DNA of 64,000 nt from Kuschelorhynchus macadamiae. Taxonomy: Eukaryota > Arthropoda > Insecta > Coleoptera > Curculionidae. Below are positions 33,030 through 44,689 of the stretch, one piece after another. The notes under the pieces were generated by a model. That model did no database searches. It had not been told where the DNA came from and worked only from the letters and a program-made list of their open reading frames with translations. A program made the position numbers and the translations under genes. Every line of letters begins with the position of its first letter. Positions within the stretch are counted from its first letter, which is position 1. The stretch spans positions 310,001 to 374,000 of the forward strand of contig JAUTXW010000328.1 of assembly GCA_030620095.1 (NCBI GenBank), in the 5' to 3' direction.

Positions 33030-34888
33030 TCTATAGTAATAATCTTTTTAAAAATAATATTAGATTTTCTTTTAAGTTGACAACAGTTCAAGAGAAACAT
33101 TTAGTTTTAAAAAATATTAAAAATGAAGCTGCGGGTGTAGATAGCATTAAGGCATCTATGCTGCAATATTGCAGCCCTTTTATTGATATATATCTTGTTC
33201 ATATTATTAATCTCTGCATAGAAAATGGCTACTTTCCTGATCAATGGAAGGTCGCAATTGGTAAACATACCGAAAACATCATGTCCATCCGAAGTCAGCG
33301 ATTTAGGGATTATTAGCATTTTACCAACCCTCTCTAAAATTTTTGAAAATATTATATACAAACAACTGTATATTTTTGTCTTATTTAATAAAATTTTACC
33401 AGATTTTCAATGTGGTTTTAGAAAAAATTTTAGTACATCGGTGGCTTTATCTACGGTAATAGATGACGTTTTATGAGCTTGGGAATGTACCGTGCTAGTA
33501 CTCCTCGATTATTCTAAAGCTTTTGATACTATCAACCAAAAACTTCTTTGTTCCAAATTAAAATATTATCGCTTTGATGAGGCATCCCTTAATCTTATTA
33601 ATTCTTATTTTGAAAACAGGTTTCAAAAGATATATTGTGCAAATAAATTCTCAAAACAAATTTCGATTCTCTCGGGAGTGCTTCAAGGATCAATATTGTG
33701 TCGTTTACTATTTCTTATTTATACAGCTGACATTCTGAAATCTACAAAATATTGCCAAACACAAGCGTATGCCGATGATACTCAGCTTTACTATTCTTTT
33801 AATATTCAGGATTCCCTACAAGCATCAGATTTAATTAATTATGATTTAAACAATTTAAAAATAATGTCGTCCGAGCAAAGCTTACAATTAAATCCCACAA
33901 AATAGTTGCGTTTTTCGGAAATAAAAATCAGGTAAATACCTTAAAAGAAGAATTTAATGTTGCTTTGGATGGTACGATACTACCTATAGTTGAGTCAGCA
34001 AAGAATCTTGGAATTATCATAGACTTAAATTTAAAATTTAAAGAACATGTTAAAAAACTCATGTAAAAATCATTTTTAGCTTTAAAACTTTTGTACAGTA
34101 ACAGACACATCCTAAATTTACGCTTACGCAAAAATCTGTGCGAATCCTTAGTTTTATCCAACTTTAATTACTGTGATTTTATTTATGGTAACTGTATTGA
34201 TATTTTGGATAAAAATAGGATCCAGAAGGTTCAAAATTCCTGTTGCAGGTTCAATTTTGGACTCAGAAAGTTTGACCATATATCACATGCATTTGAACAA
34301 CTTAAATGGTTAAAAATGGACAATCGCAGACTTCATCATGTAACTACTTTTGTATTAAACATTTTTAAATAACCCTGATGCATCTATTCAACTAAAAAAT
34401 AAATTGGTTCCTCGTAATAATATTCATGACAGGACTCGTTTTACCAATCATTTAACTATGCCTCACCATCGTTCAGCCATGGTTCAGAGGTCATTTACGT
34501 ATAATGCCATTAAAACATATAACTATTTGCAACATAACCTTATCTCACTTAATGTAACTCAGTTCAAAAAACAATTTAAATTTTTTTTATTGACACTTCA
34601 AAGTCTTTAATGTCACAACTTCAAATATCTCCATAATTTTCTTATATTTTAAATTATAACTATGCAATTACTTTGGATATATTGATTTAATCTATATTTG
34701 TTATATATTTGATTTTCTTTTATTTATATACTTATATATTTTTTGCATACTTTTGAGGTTAAGTAGAGTAGCCAACTTGTGTTAGACATCGCCTCATTGT
34801 GGTGCCATTTTTTTTGAATATTATTACACTGTCTATGTAAATATGCATTTCTGTAATATAAAGGCGATTATTTATTTATTTATTTATG
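33030..34888 (+). mobile_element. jockey/CR1-type non-LTR retrotransposon with TTTA tail
   Basis: A 5'-truncated element (reverse transcriptase to 3' end) ends in a (TTTA)n run at 34869-34887 within AAAGGCGATTATTTATTTAT. The reading order and spacing of polymerase motifs are normal. A target-site duplication could not be identified. Confidence 0.75.
33050..34610 (+). pseudogene. LINE reverse transcriptase, decayed
   Basis: The reverse transcriptase is readable with shifts: AAGVDSIKASML (33128-33163), IISILPTLSKIFENIIYKQL (about 33310-33370), FQCGFRKNFSTSVAL (33406-33450), VLVLLDYSKAFDTIN (motif A, 33493-33537), LSGVLQGSILCRLLFLIYT (33670-33724; the usual GPLLF is CRLLF), AYADDTQLYYSF (catalytic, 33765-33800), then LGIIID (34000), the thumb region and a C-terminal domain ending at the stop at 34608-34610. 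Interruptions lie at 33315, 33474, 33905, 34064 and 34370. It is inactive, but the catalytic residues remain. Confidence 0.8.
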
Positions 34889-36904
34889 AAGAGTGATTCT
34901 TTTTGTAACGTAATGTTTAATTTGTATTCATTTTTAATCTTTATACTCACAAAAACAAACATCATAGCTAAATATTTATAGGTTAGATGAAAATAAACAA
35001 TGGCGTTCTATTGAACTTTTACTTTCAAGTTAGCTGCATTTCTTTACTGAGAAAATTACTTAACATCAAGTGTCTACGACTGCTCCCACTCGCTTTTATA
35101 GTTTTGGATTCTTTAAATACGCAACTGTCACTTATACCCAATTACCTTGAAGTCTACTAGTTATCTACAAAGTTCCCATTAATGCCATACTATATATTAT
35201 TACCAGGCGGTTACGATTTGCGAACATTCCGCCGGTTCTTTAAAATTTAATGCGTTGTCTCGTAGCATGCGGAGAGTTGCGGTACTTGAGTCACTACTAT
35301 ATTTCTGTCATCTATCATAACCATAACCCTTTGTTTCGTTTTTATTTTTTGTTTCCTTAAAATACCGCTTTAGGTTGTTTTGTTCAAGTATCACATAACC
35401 AAGTTGTGATATTTTTAATTTTCTATAAAATGTGGCTAAGTGACGAAAGCTACTTTTTTTTCTTATGGTATGTGAAGCCATTGTGAACCTTTTTAACTTG
35501 TTACTCGTAAACGACAATACAACACATACACAACTAATTAATAGCTGTAGATCGAATTACAATGGCTTTATAAGGACATCAGTGGCGACAATAGAAGCCC
35601 ACCCGTCAAATTGATGCAAAATTTCTAAAGGTTTAAATGGGGGCACCCATATTATCGTTAGTTTTTCGCAAAATATGGCTAAATTAACCTACTTTTATAT
35701 TGAGAACCTCTGTCGGCATCAGTTGTAGATGTAGGGTAATGTTAATATTTTACTATCTAGTATAAACTTACTTTTTCATTTAGGTTTTTAAGAAATAAAA
35801 ATGTTTGGGCAAGCGAGTAATGAGAATTGTCTGCCAAGTGAATTTAGTAATGTAATATGTACTGAAGAAGGCCTACAAAATAAAGTTTCTTTTATGCTAA
35901 TCTTAGAGAACTTCTACTTCAAATTGAGGTGCTGAATGAAGTAAAACATACACTAAGACATGAAACAATATTGTCTTTTTACAGAAAAATAAAACCAAAA
36001 TATAATAATCTGCAATATTTAATAACTTTTCTTGGAGTAAACTTAAACTTAAAATATTTACTGTCATAGTCATTTACACATTCATCAAAAACACTTTATA
36101 ATTACAAACAAAAAGCAGATGAATCAGGCTTAAATACATTTCTCTATAAAGACAATGGTTGAGAACTTCTTGTTTGAATCATTATTTGTTTTAATGATCA
36201 CAAAAACCAATAAAATGAGACACTACAACAACAAACCTCATAAGAAACCCACGTAGGAGAAAAGTAAACAAAGGGAATTTAGCAGCAATATGGCCGAACC
36301 AATCAAAAATTGGTTACTCTATTGTTGCCACAGTCTTTATAAAATCACCGACCGGATCTCGTACCAGCGCCCTCTATCTCCGGAACCTCAAGTTCAAGAG
36401 GTAATGGTTTACTTGGTAGTAAATAATTACTGTAATTCTTACTTCTAAGTTGCAACAGAAGAATAACGACTGGTAATAGCCAGTTTAAAGTAGCAGTAGA
36501 CGATAACTTTTTCTACTCTGCAACGACTCGTTTTACTTTATAGTAATACGTTAAAGGAGTATATTTGAACGTAATGGAATAGTCTCTGCAAAGTTCAAGA
36601 GGGTACAGATACTTAAAAGTTGTAATTTAGTAAACAGATTAGAAACAGTTACTTTGAATAATTACTATTATGTCACGGAAAAGAAATGACGACTTTAGAG
36701 TCAATTCCTTAAGAAGTTGCTTGGCAGGAGTTATTATATAATTATTTTACATGAAAAATTATTCGCAGTAACAAATACATATATATAATACTTAAAAACG
36801 TGTCATCCAAAGTGTTTGTTGATATATAGTAGGATTATTAGTAATAAATACGTAAAAACTCTTAAAGAGTAGTAGTGGAAACAGTTGTAGCTACTTTAGT
36901 GCTA
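34889..36904. other. mostly unique non-genic region
   Basis: No gene is recognised. CAGTGGCGACAATAGAAGCCC (35580-35600) is a further hAT-like end. At 36290-36400 a CCAAT motif (36299), CTTTATAAAATC (36333-36344) and a short GC-rich stretch ending CAAGAGGTAATGG could be a promoter with first exon and splice donor, but there is no supporting reading frame. Confidence 0.4.
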
Positions 36905-37194
36905 GCTGGGCGGAGTCATTTTGATCCTTTTAATGGTCCCCAAATCATGATTTTCCAGTCTTAAGTACTAACTACGTGGCCAGGTTCCATACACTTTTTA
37001 CGATAATTCGTTTGGCTTTTTAACTGCACAAAATGTTGTTTCAACCGGTATAAAAAACCTTGAATTTCAAATTTCTTGGATTCAGTTTAAGGGAGTTGTT
37101 TTGAGCTATCTGATTAATTATGTAAATATTACTGTTCAGTTATGATAATGCAGACTATTTGTTTTTTATTTTTAAGTCAGTGTATATTGGTGTC

Positions 37195-37560
37195 CCATCT
37201 AGGTAAGGTTGGACTTGGTAATGTTCCATAGACCGTAATAAATATTAAATAATCAGGAGCCCATGATGGAGCCCTGGGATACCCCAGACAGAACTAGCGC
37301 AACAGGTTCAAAAATGAAATTTCTGAACCTGTTGCTCTCTGATGTCTGTTACTAAGTAATTTTCAAAGAGCAATTTCATTAAAACTATTTAAAACCGTAA
37401 TAGTTTAACATTCCTATATGACTAATGTTATCGAGGGTTTTCGAGAAATCTAAGAGCACCTAGTAAAAAAACATTTATTACTCTGGTTAACGTTGCTGGA
37501 ACCCTATTTAGAAGTGCGACTGATGTGCCGATAATATGTAATAGACTAAAATATACTTAA
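37195..37560 (-). pseudogene. antisense reverse-transcriptase relic (unit 1)
   Basis: On the minus strand, GTSVALLNRVPATLTRVI (37533-37480) resembles the GRST..AL motif. VLLDFSKTLDNISH (37461-37420) is motif A, and SGVSQGSIMGS-stop-LFNIYY (37289-37230) is the S GVPQGSILGP LLFNIY motif. Spacing between motif A and the next is ~130 bp, consistent with a non-LTR reverse transcriptase carrying deletions. The YADD motif was not found. It is inactive. Confidence 0.65.
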
Positions 37561-37904
37561 ATATTTTCTTATAAGCTAGATTCTCTGCAGTCTAAGATAA
37601 AACAGGCAATAAGATAACTGGGCGAATACACCCCGTGCTATCTTTGAAAAAGGTATAATATTTGATGAAAATTAACAGTTTTCTAACATATTTACCAACC
37701 CCTAGCATTACTTTTTACAGGGGTCAAAAATACTTCACATCCGATCCAGAACCCTGTGTGTGGAGTCCAATATGGTAATTTAAATTTAAGTTTTTGATCA
37801 ATCCTGTAGAGTTTGATTCAATTTATCTGGATAACATTTTATCACGCCATATCTCTTTGTTTTCAAGTTAGTCATCTGAACCAAAAAACACATTACATTA
37901 GTTT

Positions 37905-38035
37905 TTTCTTTAAAAAATCATGGATTAGACCGTGTCAAATCCTGTGTTGAGAGTAAATATCTCTGAAAATCCGAAATGTCGGATATTAATTCCAATTTGA
38001 TACGGTCTAGTCCCAAGAACCATGATTTCTTAATT
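37905..38035 (+). repeat. Penelope-like/hammerhead-like repeat (unit 1)
   Basis: The arms ATGGATTAGACCGTGTCAAAT (about 37920-37939) and AATTTGATACGGTCTAGTCC (37995-38014) are inverted. Between them lie CTCTGAAAATCCGAAATGTC and GGATATTAATTCC, a degenerate CTGANGA...GAAAC GTC pattern. The outer ends AAAAAATCATGG and CCATGATTTCTTAA mirror each other. Confidence 0.6.
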
Positions 38036-38334
38036 GTCGAGAGCCGTGAACATTTCCGTTCTATGTAAGTTTTTTTCTATTAATTCAAAAAAGAAAGAAA
38101 AACAAGACACTATAAATTTTACAAGATATCACTATTGATTGTATTTTTTTTAAATGGGACATCCTGTATGTTATATGCCCCTAAAATGCAGATTATAAAT
38201 ATATTTGGTTTGATAACTTTGTTTTCAAAGACACCTGAAAAATTTGAGAAAAACCGTTTGTTGTGAAGAATATCGTCCAAATAAGTCAAGTAGGTGCTGG
38301 TGGCAAGAGTCCGTAAGGTGAGAAATTTAATTTA

Positions 38335-39245
38335 AAGAAATCGGTAAATTTCCTTTACCCGGAACTTCCCTCGCTATGAATCTTTTCTTTCCTTAGGAAT
38401 AGTGAAGTAAGACCTAATTTAGTTCAGTACATAGTCATTTAGTAACACATATTTACTATATTTTCAAATATATTAATGGGGCGCCGTTTTCTTCCATCAT
38501 ATTGAATTCCTGCCAATATTTTACCGCTTTATACCTATGCGACACGTGATTTTTTGGCATAATTTAAAGTAAATTCAATAAGTAGTTTTTACGTTGACAC
38601 ACACCGTCATTTTGTTAAGTCATTGTGAATTTGCACCAGTTTATCCCTATATCACAATTAATTTTTCTGCAAAATTTAAAGTCAATTGAATTTTTTACGT
38701 TGATTTTAAAAAAAATATATTTGGCCGCCATTTTGTTTGGCCATCTTAAATTCGTACTACAACTTTACAAATTTATCTCTATATTACACTTAATGCTTGC
38801 ACAAAATTTGAAATTAATGTAATGAGTAGTTTTTTCATACCGATTTTTTAAATATTTTATTATGCTGCTTTTTTGTTTTGTTATTTTATATTCGTACCAA
38901 AATGTTACCAATTCATTCGTATGTAACAGTTGATTTTTGAGCAAAACTTCAGAAAATTGGAGAAACAGTTTTTTAGTAATAAGTTTTTTAAAGTCCACTA
39001 GGCCGCCACCTTTTTCAGGCATATTGGATTTTTACCAAAACATTACCAGGTCATCCCCCTACATCTACTACTACAGTCTCTAAAACGACATGTAAAACCT
39101 GGGAGGGTGATATTTCCAGAAATAAAAATAGTCCGACAGATAGACAGACCAACGGAATCGAGAAAACATGTTTTTCGGCATTCAATATTACAGTATTTTC
39201 CTTTTACTAAAGAAGCAAAAAGACTTTGAACATTTTTTTTAATCA
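38335..39245 (+). repeat. GCCGCCATTTTG array F
   Basis: The head AATCGGTAAATTTCCTTTAC is followed by GAATCTTTTCTTTCC and a CATTTAGTAACACA segment (the empty hAT target). Unit heads then follow at about 38478, 38605, 38722, 38863 and 39000. The end carries GACAGATAGACAGACC (39134-39149) and GAGAAAACATGTTTTTCGGC. Non-coding. Confidence 0.8.
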
Positions 39246-39289
39246 TATTAAAATGTCTTTTGTTTTTTTAATCCGTTTAACCCGTCACT
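39246..39289. other. junction between duplicated units
   Basis: Short AT-rich sequence between array F and the second unit. Confidence 0.4.
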
Positions 39290-39639
39290 ACAGACGAGGG
39301 GCATTTTGACCCTTTTATGGTCTCAAATCACGATTTTCCGGTCTTAATTAAATACTACCTACGTGGCCAGGTTCCGTGCAAATTTATTTTTAGTGAAAAT
39401 TCGTTCGGTTTTTTAACTTCAGTAAAACAATCTTTCTACCTGTTATAAAAAATTTTGAATTTTAATTTTCCTGCATTCAGTTTAAGGGAGTTATTTTGAA
39501 CCATATGATTAATTATGTCAAGATTACTGTTCAGTTATGATAATGCAAACTATTTGTTTATTTCAAAGTCAGTGCATATTTGTGTGACCTATGCGTAAGA
39601 TTGGACTTGATAACATTTCACGGAGCTAATTATATTAGC

Positions 39640-39950
39640 CAAATAAATACTTAATAATCAGGGTCCCTTAATGGAGCCCTCGGGTACCCCAGACAACACT
39701 AGCGCAGTTTCAGAAATTTGATTTTTGTAAAGTACTTTCTGATGTCTGTTATTAAGTCATTTTCAAAGAATAACCGAGCAATTTCATTAAAACCGTAATA
39801 TTTAAGTTTCGTTAATATTGTTATATAACTCATGGTATCGAAGGTTTTCGAGAGATCCAAGAGCACCAACGCAGTAACCCATTTATTTCATAGACTATTA
39901 AAAAATCATTTGTTACTCTGGTTAACGCTGTTGGAGCCTATGAACTCTCA
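39640..39950 (-). pseudogene. antisense reverse-transcriptase relic (unit 2)
   Basis: The minus strand reads VLLDLSKTFDTMSY (motif A, 39869-39828) and SGVPEGSIKGP-stop-LFSIYLANII (39690-39640), homologous to the relic in unit 1. The copies carry different lesions around the same motifs (SGVSQGSIMGS against SGVPEGSIKGP), so they decayed independently after duplication. It is inactive. Confidence 0.65.
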
Positions 39951-40344
39951 GAAGCCCGACTGAAGTGGCGATAATACGTAATAGATTAAAACATATTTGC
40001 TTATAAGCCACATTCTCAATTCAATATAAACGGTTCAATAGAAAATTAACGGTATTTCAACATATTTACCATATCATACCCACCCTAGCATTACTTTTTA
40101 CAGGGGTCAAAAAGACTTCACATCTGTATAAGGTGACATTTTTTACATTGTGCATAGCACGAATCCGATCAAGAACCCTGTGTGAATATGGTAATTTGAA
40201 TTTAATTTTTTGATCAACCCGGTAGAGTGCGATCAATTTATCTTAATAATATTTTAACCTGCCATATCTCTTTGTTTTCATTGTTTTCATGTTAGTCATC
40301 TGAACCAAATAACACATAATAGGGTTGCTTAACAAGTTATTTTC

Positions 40345-40475
40345 TTAAAAAAATCATGGTTTTCGGGACTAGGCCGTATCAAATTCTGTGTTCAGATCTC
40401 ATAGAGTCAAAAATCCCTGAAGATGCCTCGTACAATTGAAAGTGAAACGTCGGGTCGTAATATCGATTTGAAAGC
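40345..40475 (+). repeat. Penelope-like/hammerhead-like repeat (unit 2)
   Basis: The left arm AAAATCATGGTTTTCGGGAC and TAGGCCGTATCAAATTCTGT (40352-40391) precedes CCCTGAAGATGCCTCGTACA (40416-40435), AAAGTGAAACGTCGGG (40439-40453) and GTCGTAATATCGATTTG. The core order CTGAAGA - stem-loop - GAAAC - GTC fits the hammerhead consensus CUGANGA...GAAA. The right arm is degraded. Confidence 0.55.
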
Positions 40476-40569
40476 CTTGCAAGTTTCCGTTCTATGTAAT
40501 CATTGTATTTTTTTTAATGGGACATCTTGTATCTTATATGTCCCTCAAATGCAGATTATAGATATATTT

Positions 40570-40980
40570 GGTTGGTACCTGTGCTATAATTTATTCCCAT
40601 TGACCCCACTATGTAATAGTGCGTTGTTCCACCAGCAGGCAGTGACGGACATATTGGTAGGTTGGGAGGAGCGTCCTCCCAATATTTTATTCTATTGGCA
40701 GTACTTATTTTATGTTGGAATTATTTAATTTTTCAATAAATTGTTAAAAAAATTCAAAGCCGAAGGGTCCAGACTTAGAAAACAAAATATGAATGCATTT
40801 TAGTCCTTACTTGGGTTTTTCTTACTTACTCCCCTCAATATTTCCTTTTCGGCGCCTATTCTTCATCTTTGGTTGAAGTGAGAGATATAATAAATAAAAA
40901 TAAAGAATAGTCTGCACGTTGAGAGTTTTAATAAAAAAAATGTCGAAATAGATCAAGTATGTGCTGGTGACAGTGATTTA
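40570..40980. other. inserted sequence within unit 2, hAT-like end
   Basis: GGCAGTGACGGACATATTGG (40638-40657) and GGAGCGTCCTCCCAA resemble hAT-like termini. The sequence has no counterpart in unit 1. No gene is seen; the 101-codon frame at 40423-40728 runs over repeats. Confidence 0.35.
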
Positions 40981-42255
40981 ATTTTAAAAAATCGGTAAAT
41001 TTCCACGTTATGAATCTTTCCTTTACTTAGGAATAGTGAAGTGTGACCTAATTTAAGTTCAGTACATAGTTATTTGGTAACACATGTACTATGTTTTCAA
41101 ATATATTAATGGGGCGCCATTTTCTTCCATCATATTGAATTCCTATCAATATTTTATCAGTTTCTACCTATACGACACTTGATTTTTGGGCATAATTTAA
41201 AATTCAATAAGAAGTTTTTACATTGACACACACCGCCATTTTGTTACGTCATGGTGAATTCGTACCAGTTTATTTCTACACCACATTTAATTTTTCTGCA
41301 AAATTCAAAGTCAATTGAATTTTTTTACATTGATTTAAAAAAATATATATTTGGCCACCATTTTGTTTCGACATCTTGAATTCGTATTACAACTTTACTA
41401 GTTTATCTCCATGTCACACTTAATGCTTGCACAAAATCTGAAATTAATCTAATGAGTAGTTTTTTCAGACCGATTTTTTAAATATTTTATTAGGCCGCTG
41501 TTTTGTTTTGCTATTTTATATTCGTACCAAAATGTTACGAATTCATTTCTATGTAACAGTTGATTTTTGAGCAAAATTTCAGAAAATTTGATAACCAGTT
41601 TTTTAGTAATAAGTTTTTTAACGTTCACTAGGCCGCCACCTTTTTCCGGCATATTGGATTTTTCCAAAAATATTACCACGTTATCCCTATATGACCCTTA
41701 ATTTTTGTCTAAAATCTGAATTACTCTGATGAGTAGTTTTTAAGCTACGCCGCGAATTGACAGATGGACGGAATTGATAAAAATATTTTTGGCATCTAGA
41801 AACACGAAAACCTGAAAATATCTAAAACCTGAGAGGGTGATTTTTTCACGATTACAAAATATTTTATTTGACTGTTTTGTACCATGTATTCATACCAAAA
41901 TGTTACCAGTTCATTCGTATGTAACATTGGATGTTTGTGCAAAATTTGAGGAAATTGGATAATTTGTTTTTTAATAATAATTTTTTAACGTTTCACTAGG
42001 CAGCCATCTTGTTCCGGCATATTGAATTTTTACCAAAATGTTACCATGTTATCCCTATATAACCCTTAATTTCTGACCAATATTTGAACTTAATCTCTTA
42101 AGTAGTTTTTTAGCTATGCCGCGAAGAAGCAGGTCGACAGACAGACAGACAGACCAACGGAATTGAGAAAACATGTTTTTCGGCATTTGAGATCCTGAAA
42201 CGTAAAGATCTGAAAAAATCTCGGAAGGTGATTTTTTCAAGATTACAGTACTTAG
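40981..42255 (+). repeat. GCCGCCATTTTG array G
   Basis: The longest array. Heads lie at about 41113, 41236, 41351, 41492, 41630 and 42000, with a second GTGATTTTTTCACGATTACA segment at 41838 showing that two array blocks are joined. The closing tract GACAGACAGACAGACAGACC lies at 42135-42154, followed by AACGGAATTGAGAAAACATG and GAAGATCTGAAAAAATC. Non-coding. Confidence 0.8.
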
Positions 42256-42888
42256 AATTATCCAAACTGCTGAAGGGGTTAACGCGGATATATAGATTTA
42301 ATAATAAATTCGGATTTAAAGATGGTAGTAAAATTTTAACTATTCCCAGTAATCAGTAGTTTAATATACCATATACATAAGGAGCACGAAAATAGAAGAA
42401 CATTCGATTTCCCCGTATTTCAATTTCGTTTGAAGAGTGTCAACTATCTTGTCGAATGAGAAAGTAACACAACGAGTATTCATTTTAGCACTTTGTATAG
42501 CAATTTTGTGAGAATAGCACGTCGTCTAGACTTTAATAAAAATGTAAAACAGTAAGCTGACGAAAACCCGAATATTCCATGCACTTATAAAAGAAAACAA
42601 TAAAGAGTTCACAGGTCCGTACATTGCTTAAACTGGAAAAGCTTTGCAAAAACCAAATAAAAATTATTATATAAAATAAATTTATTTGAACACTTTATGG
42701 AGTGTAGCTCTAAATGTAGAGAAATTAGCATTATCCCAAAACTCCCCTTGTAATTCTATTTTTTTTTTATCAAGAAATGTGATTAATGAAGCAACTTCTG
42801 TAGAAAGCTGTTAAAAAACATAGAAAACGTATTACACAAAAATTCAAATTTGTTTTTGAAGAAAACAATTGAACCCAAATAAAATATA
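42256..42888. other. non-genic region
   Basis: AT-rich. No gene or repeat was recognised. Confidence 0.4.
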
Positions 42889-43710
42889 CACTATTAGACA
42901 AAAGTAAAGCAAGTTTTATGGTAAAGACAAGTTCTCGATAGGGTTAAGGTCCGGTGATTGTGCTGGCCAGTGAAGAACCCGAACATTATTCTCCTGAAAC
43001 TACTCCTAAACAAGGCGTGATGAATGTTTTGGGTCATTGCCCTGTTGAAACGAAAGTCGCAGAGGCATCTCCCACTCAGCATAGGGCAACATCACATTTT
43101 AAAATATGTCCCTGTATACCAAACCGATTTATAGTCTCGTGTATAAAGCGTAATGGACTTACTATACCCCATGGAAAAGAACCCCATAAAAATACACTAA
43201 CTTGTTCATGCTTTATTGTTGGCGTAACATACTTTGGGTGAAATCTTGTATTAAGCGGACGTCTTACACGCCTTATTGCGTAAGAATTAAAAATGTTTGT
43301 AACAAGTTTCATCTCTAAATAGCACCTTTTTGTGTTTTTGAATGGCCCAGTTCGAATGTCTTCGTGCCAATTCAACCCAAGCTAAGGTGAATTATCTCAG
43401 AAACCGATGATTTTTTGGCTGGACGTGTGCTCTACATGTTCTTTTTTAACGTGACATTATTTTCTACACACTGTATTTAGGCAAGTTAAACTGCTTTAAA
43501 ATCGCAGTCTTACACTTTGTATCTAAAAAGGATTTTACGACCATTTGTTTCAACCCTGTAGAGATTGGTTTTCCTTTCGGAATATTTATTTCTACCAAAT
43601 TAAAAGCTGTAAGGCTTAATTCCCGCAAAATCTTAGATTTAAACTTACCTTTATCGTAAATTCTTTTTCTTTATGCCAAATAAAAAAGTTGCTTTACTTT
43701 TGTCGTACTT
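42889..43710 (-). mobile_element. Tc1-like transposon, internally deleted
   Basis: Inverted ends: TTAGACAAAAGTAAAGCAAG (42895-42914) mirrors the complement of TTGCTTTACTTTTGTCGTAC (43690-43709). The ~0.8-kb element holds a transposase from N-terminus to the DPNPIE block, after which the gene runs directly into the terminus. This is a small Tc1-type deletion derivative. Confidence 0.75.
42925..43675 (-). pseudogene. Tc1-type transposase, decayed
   Basis: The minus strand begins near KFKSKILRELSLTAF with a helix-turn-helix region (43650-43480), then RRPLNTRFHPKYVTPTIKHE (43268-43210), a degraded WG.F...G region, INRFGIQGHIL, and QQGNDPKHSSRLV (43045-43010). The catalytic Asp of the usual QQDND is Gly here. 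HWPAQSPDLNPIENL (42975-42930) keeps the final Glu. Stops occur near 43082, 43003 and 42997. It is inactive: the second catalytic residue is lost and there are several stops. Confidence 0.75.
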
Positions 43711-44564
43711 ATAAAATAAATGATCACATACCAACTTATCTGACATTTGGAGACAATATTTTACCTATGACAGCAGCCTACTATAATCCTCTTAAACTAT
43801 ATCAGTTTTAATTTCACCGGTTATTAATTCCATTTTAAATATTTAACTTTGTAATAAAAGTTTATTTACTATGGTCTGATAATGTATATAAAAAACTCAA
43901 TTTTTTTAAAATTCTAAATGTAATAACCTATATTTTATAAAATGTTTAGAAACTACGGAAAAAATAGGCAAATTATAAAATCTTAGTTAGTTTTATATTT
44001 AACTTTTTTTTCTATAAAGCAGTTTTGCACTTCTTTGCATCATCCTGTACATGGTTATTTGATGATATATTCATAACATAAATCCTTCAAATTTGCAGAA
44101 CAAAATAGGATATTTGATTTAAAATTTACATCCTATGTCACAGCGCTAATTCGGATAACCCTGTATATTTTGAGCTATTGTAAAAAATGCAATTTGATTG
44201 TGTTTCCTGAGTTGTAGCGTGTTTGTCGAAAACAATTACTTACTTATTTAAGAAAAGGTTATATTAGGATTAAAAGCATTTACCATTGTCTTAAATATCC
44301 CAATAGGTCGATATTAAACCCTTCTCAGCCCGTGGGTAACTATAAGGTATCCCATCCGCAAAAAAAAACCGGATAAATAAAATAGTAAGGCTTAATTTTT
44401 AATGTTGGACCTATTTGAATCAAATTTTTGATGAGTTCTAGATGCATGTATAAAGATGATTCCTTGACTTGGAGTTGCAGAACATTTTAAGTAGCGCAGA
44501 TTTATACAAGGAGACGGAAATTTGTATTTTTATCCTCTCACATTTGAACACCCTGTGGACAAAC
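43711..44564. other. non-genic region
   Basis: AT-rich with no gene. CATCCTGTACATGG (44041) and ATAACCCTGTATATTTTGAG (44155) look like short transposon-end strings. Confidence 0.35.
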
Positions 44565-44689
44565 TGAAACGTTTTAACCTATTTCAGTTTTAAGCCTTGT
44601 CTGTTTTAATTTTTTGATTCATTTGAATATCTGTTTGATGAGAGAAGATTTAAATTCTAGAAAAAACTATGCAATTTCAAGAGTTCAAT

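Larger units (their letters stand above)
36905..39270. repeat. tandem duplication unit 1
   Basis: This ~2.4-kb unit recurs diverged but colinear at 39290-42255. Shared landmarks are ACTACGTGGCCAGGTTCC (36973/39358), ACTGTTCAGTTATGATAATG (37130/39525), the antisense reverse-transcriptase relic, the hammerhead-like repeat, and array F/G with its head AATCGGTAAATTTCC (38338/40989). The copies differ by many substitutions and indels, so the duplication is old. Confidence 0.75.
39290..42255. repeat. tandem duplication unit 2
   Basis: Colinear with 36905-39270 but longer, because extra sequence (about 40570-40940, with a possible hAT-like end at 40640) and more array units are present. Confidence 0.75.

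Noticed and set aside
35860..35900. CTGAAGAAGGCCTAC as a further hammerhead core
   Set aside because: No GAAAC/GTC follows at a proper distance.
40423..40728. 101-codon frame
   Set aside because: It runs across a hammerhead-like repeat and an inserted fragment, with no domain and no conservation in duplicated unit 1.
42954..43375. Two overlapping ~95-residue frames
   Set aside because: The minus frame is part of the Tc1 pseudogene, and the plus frame is its antisense shadow.
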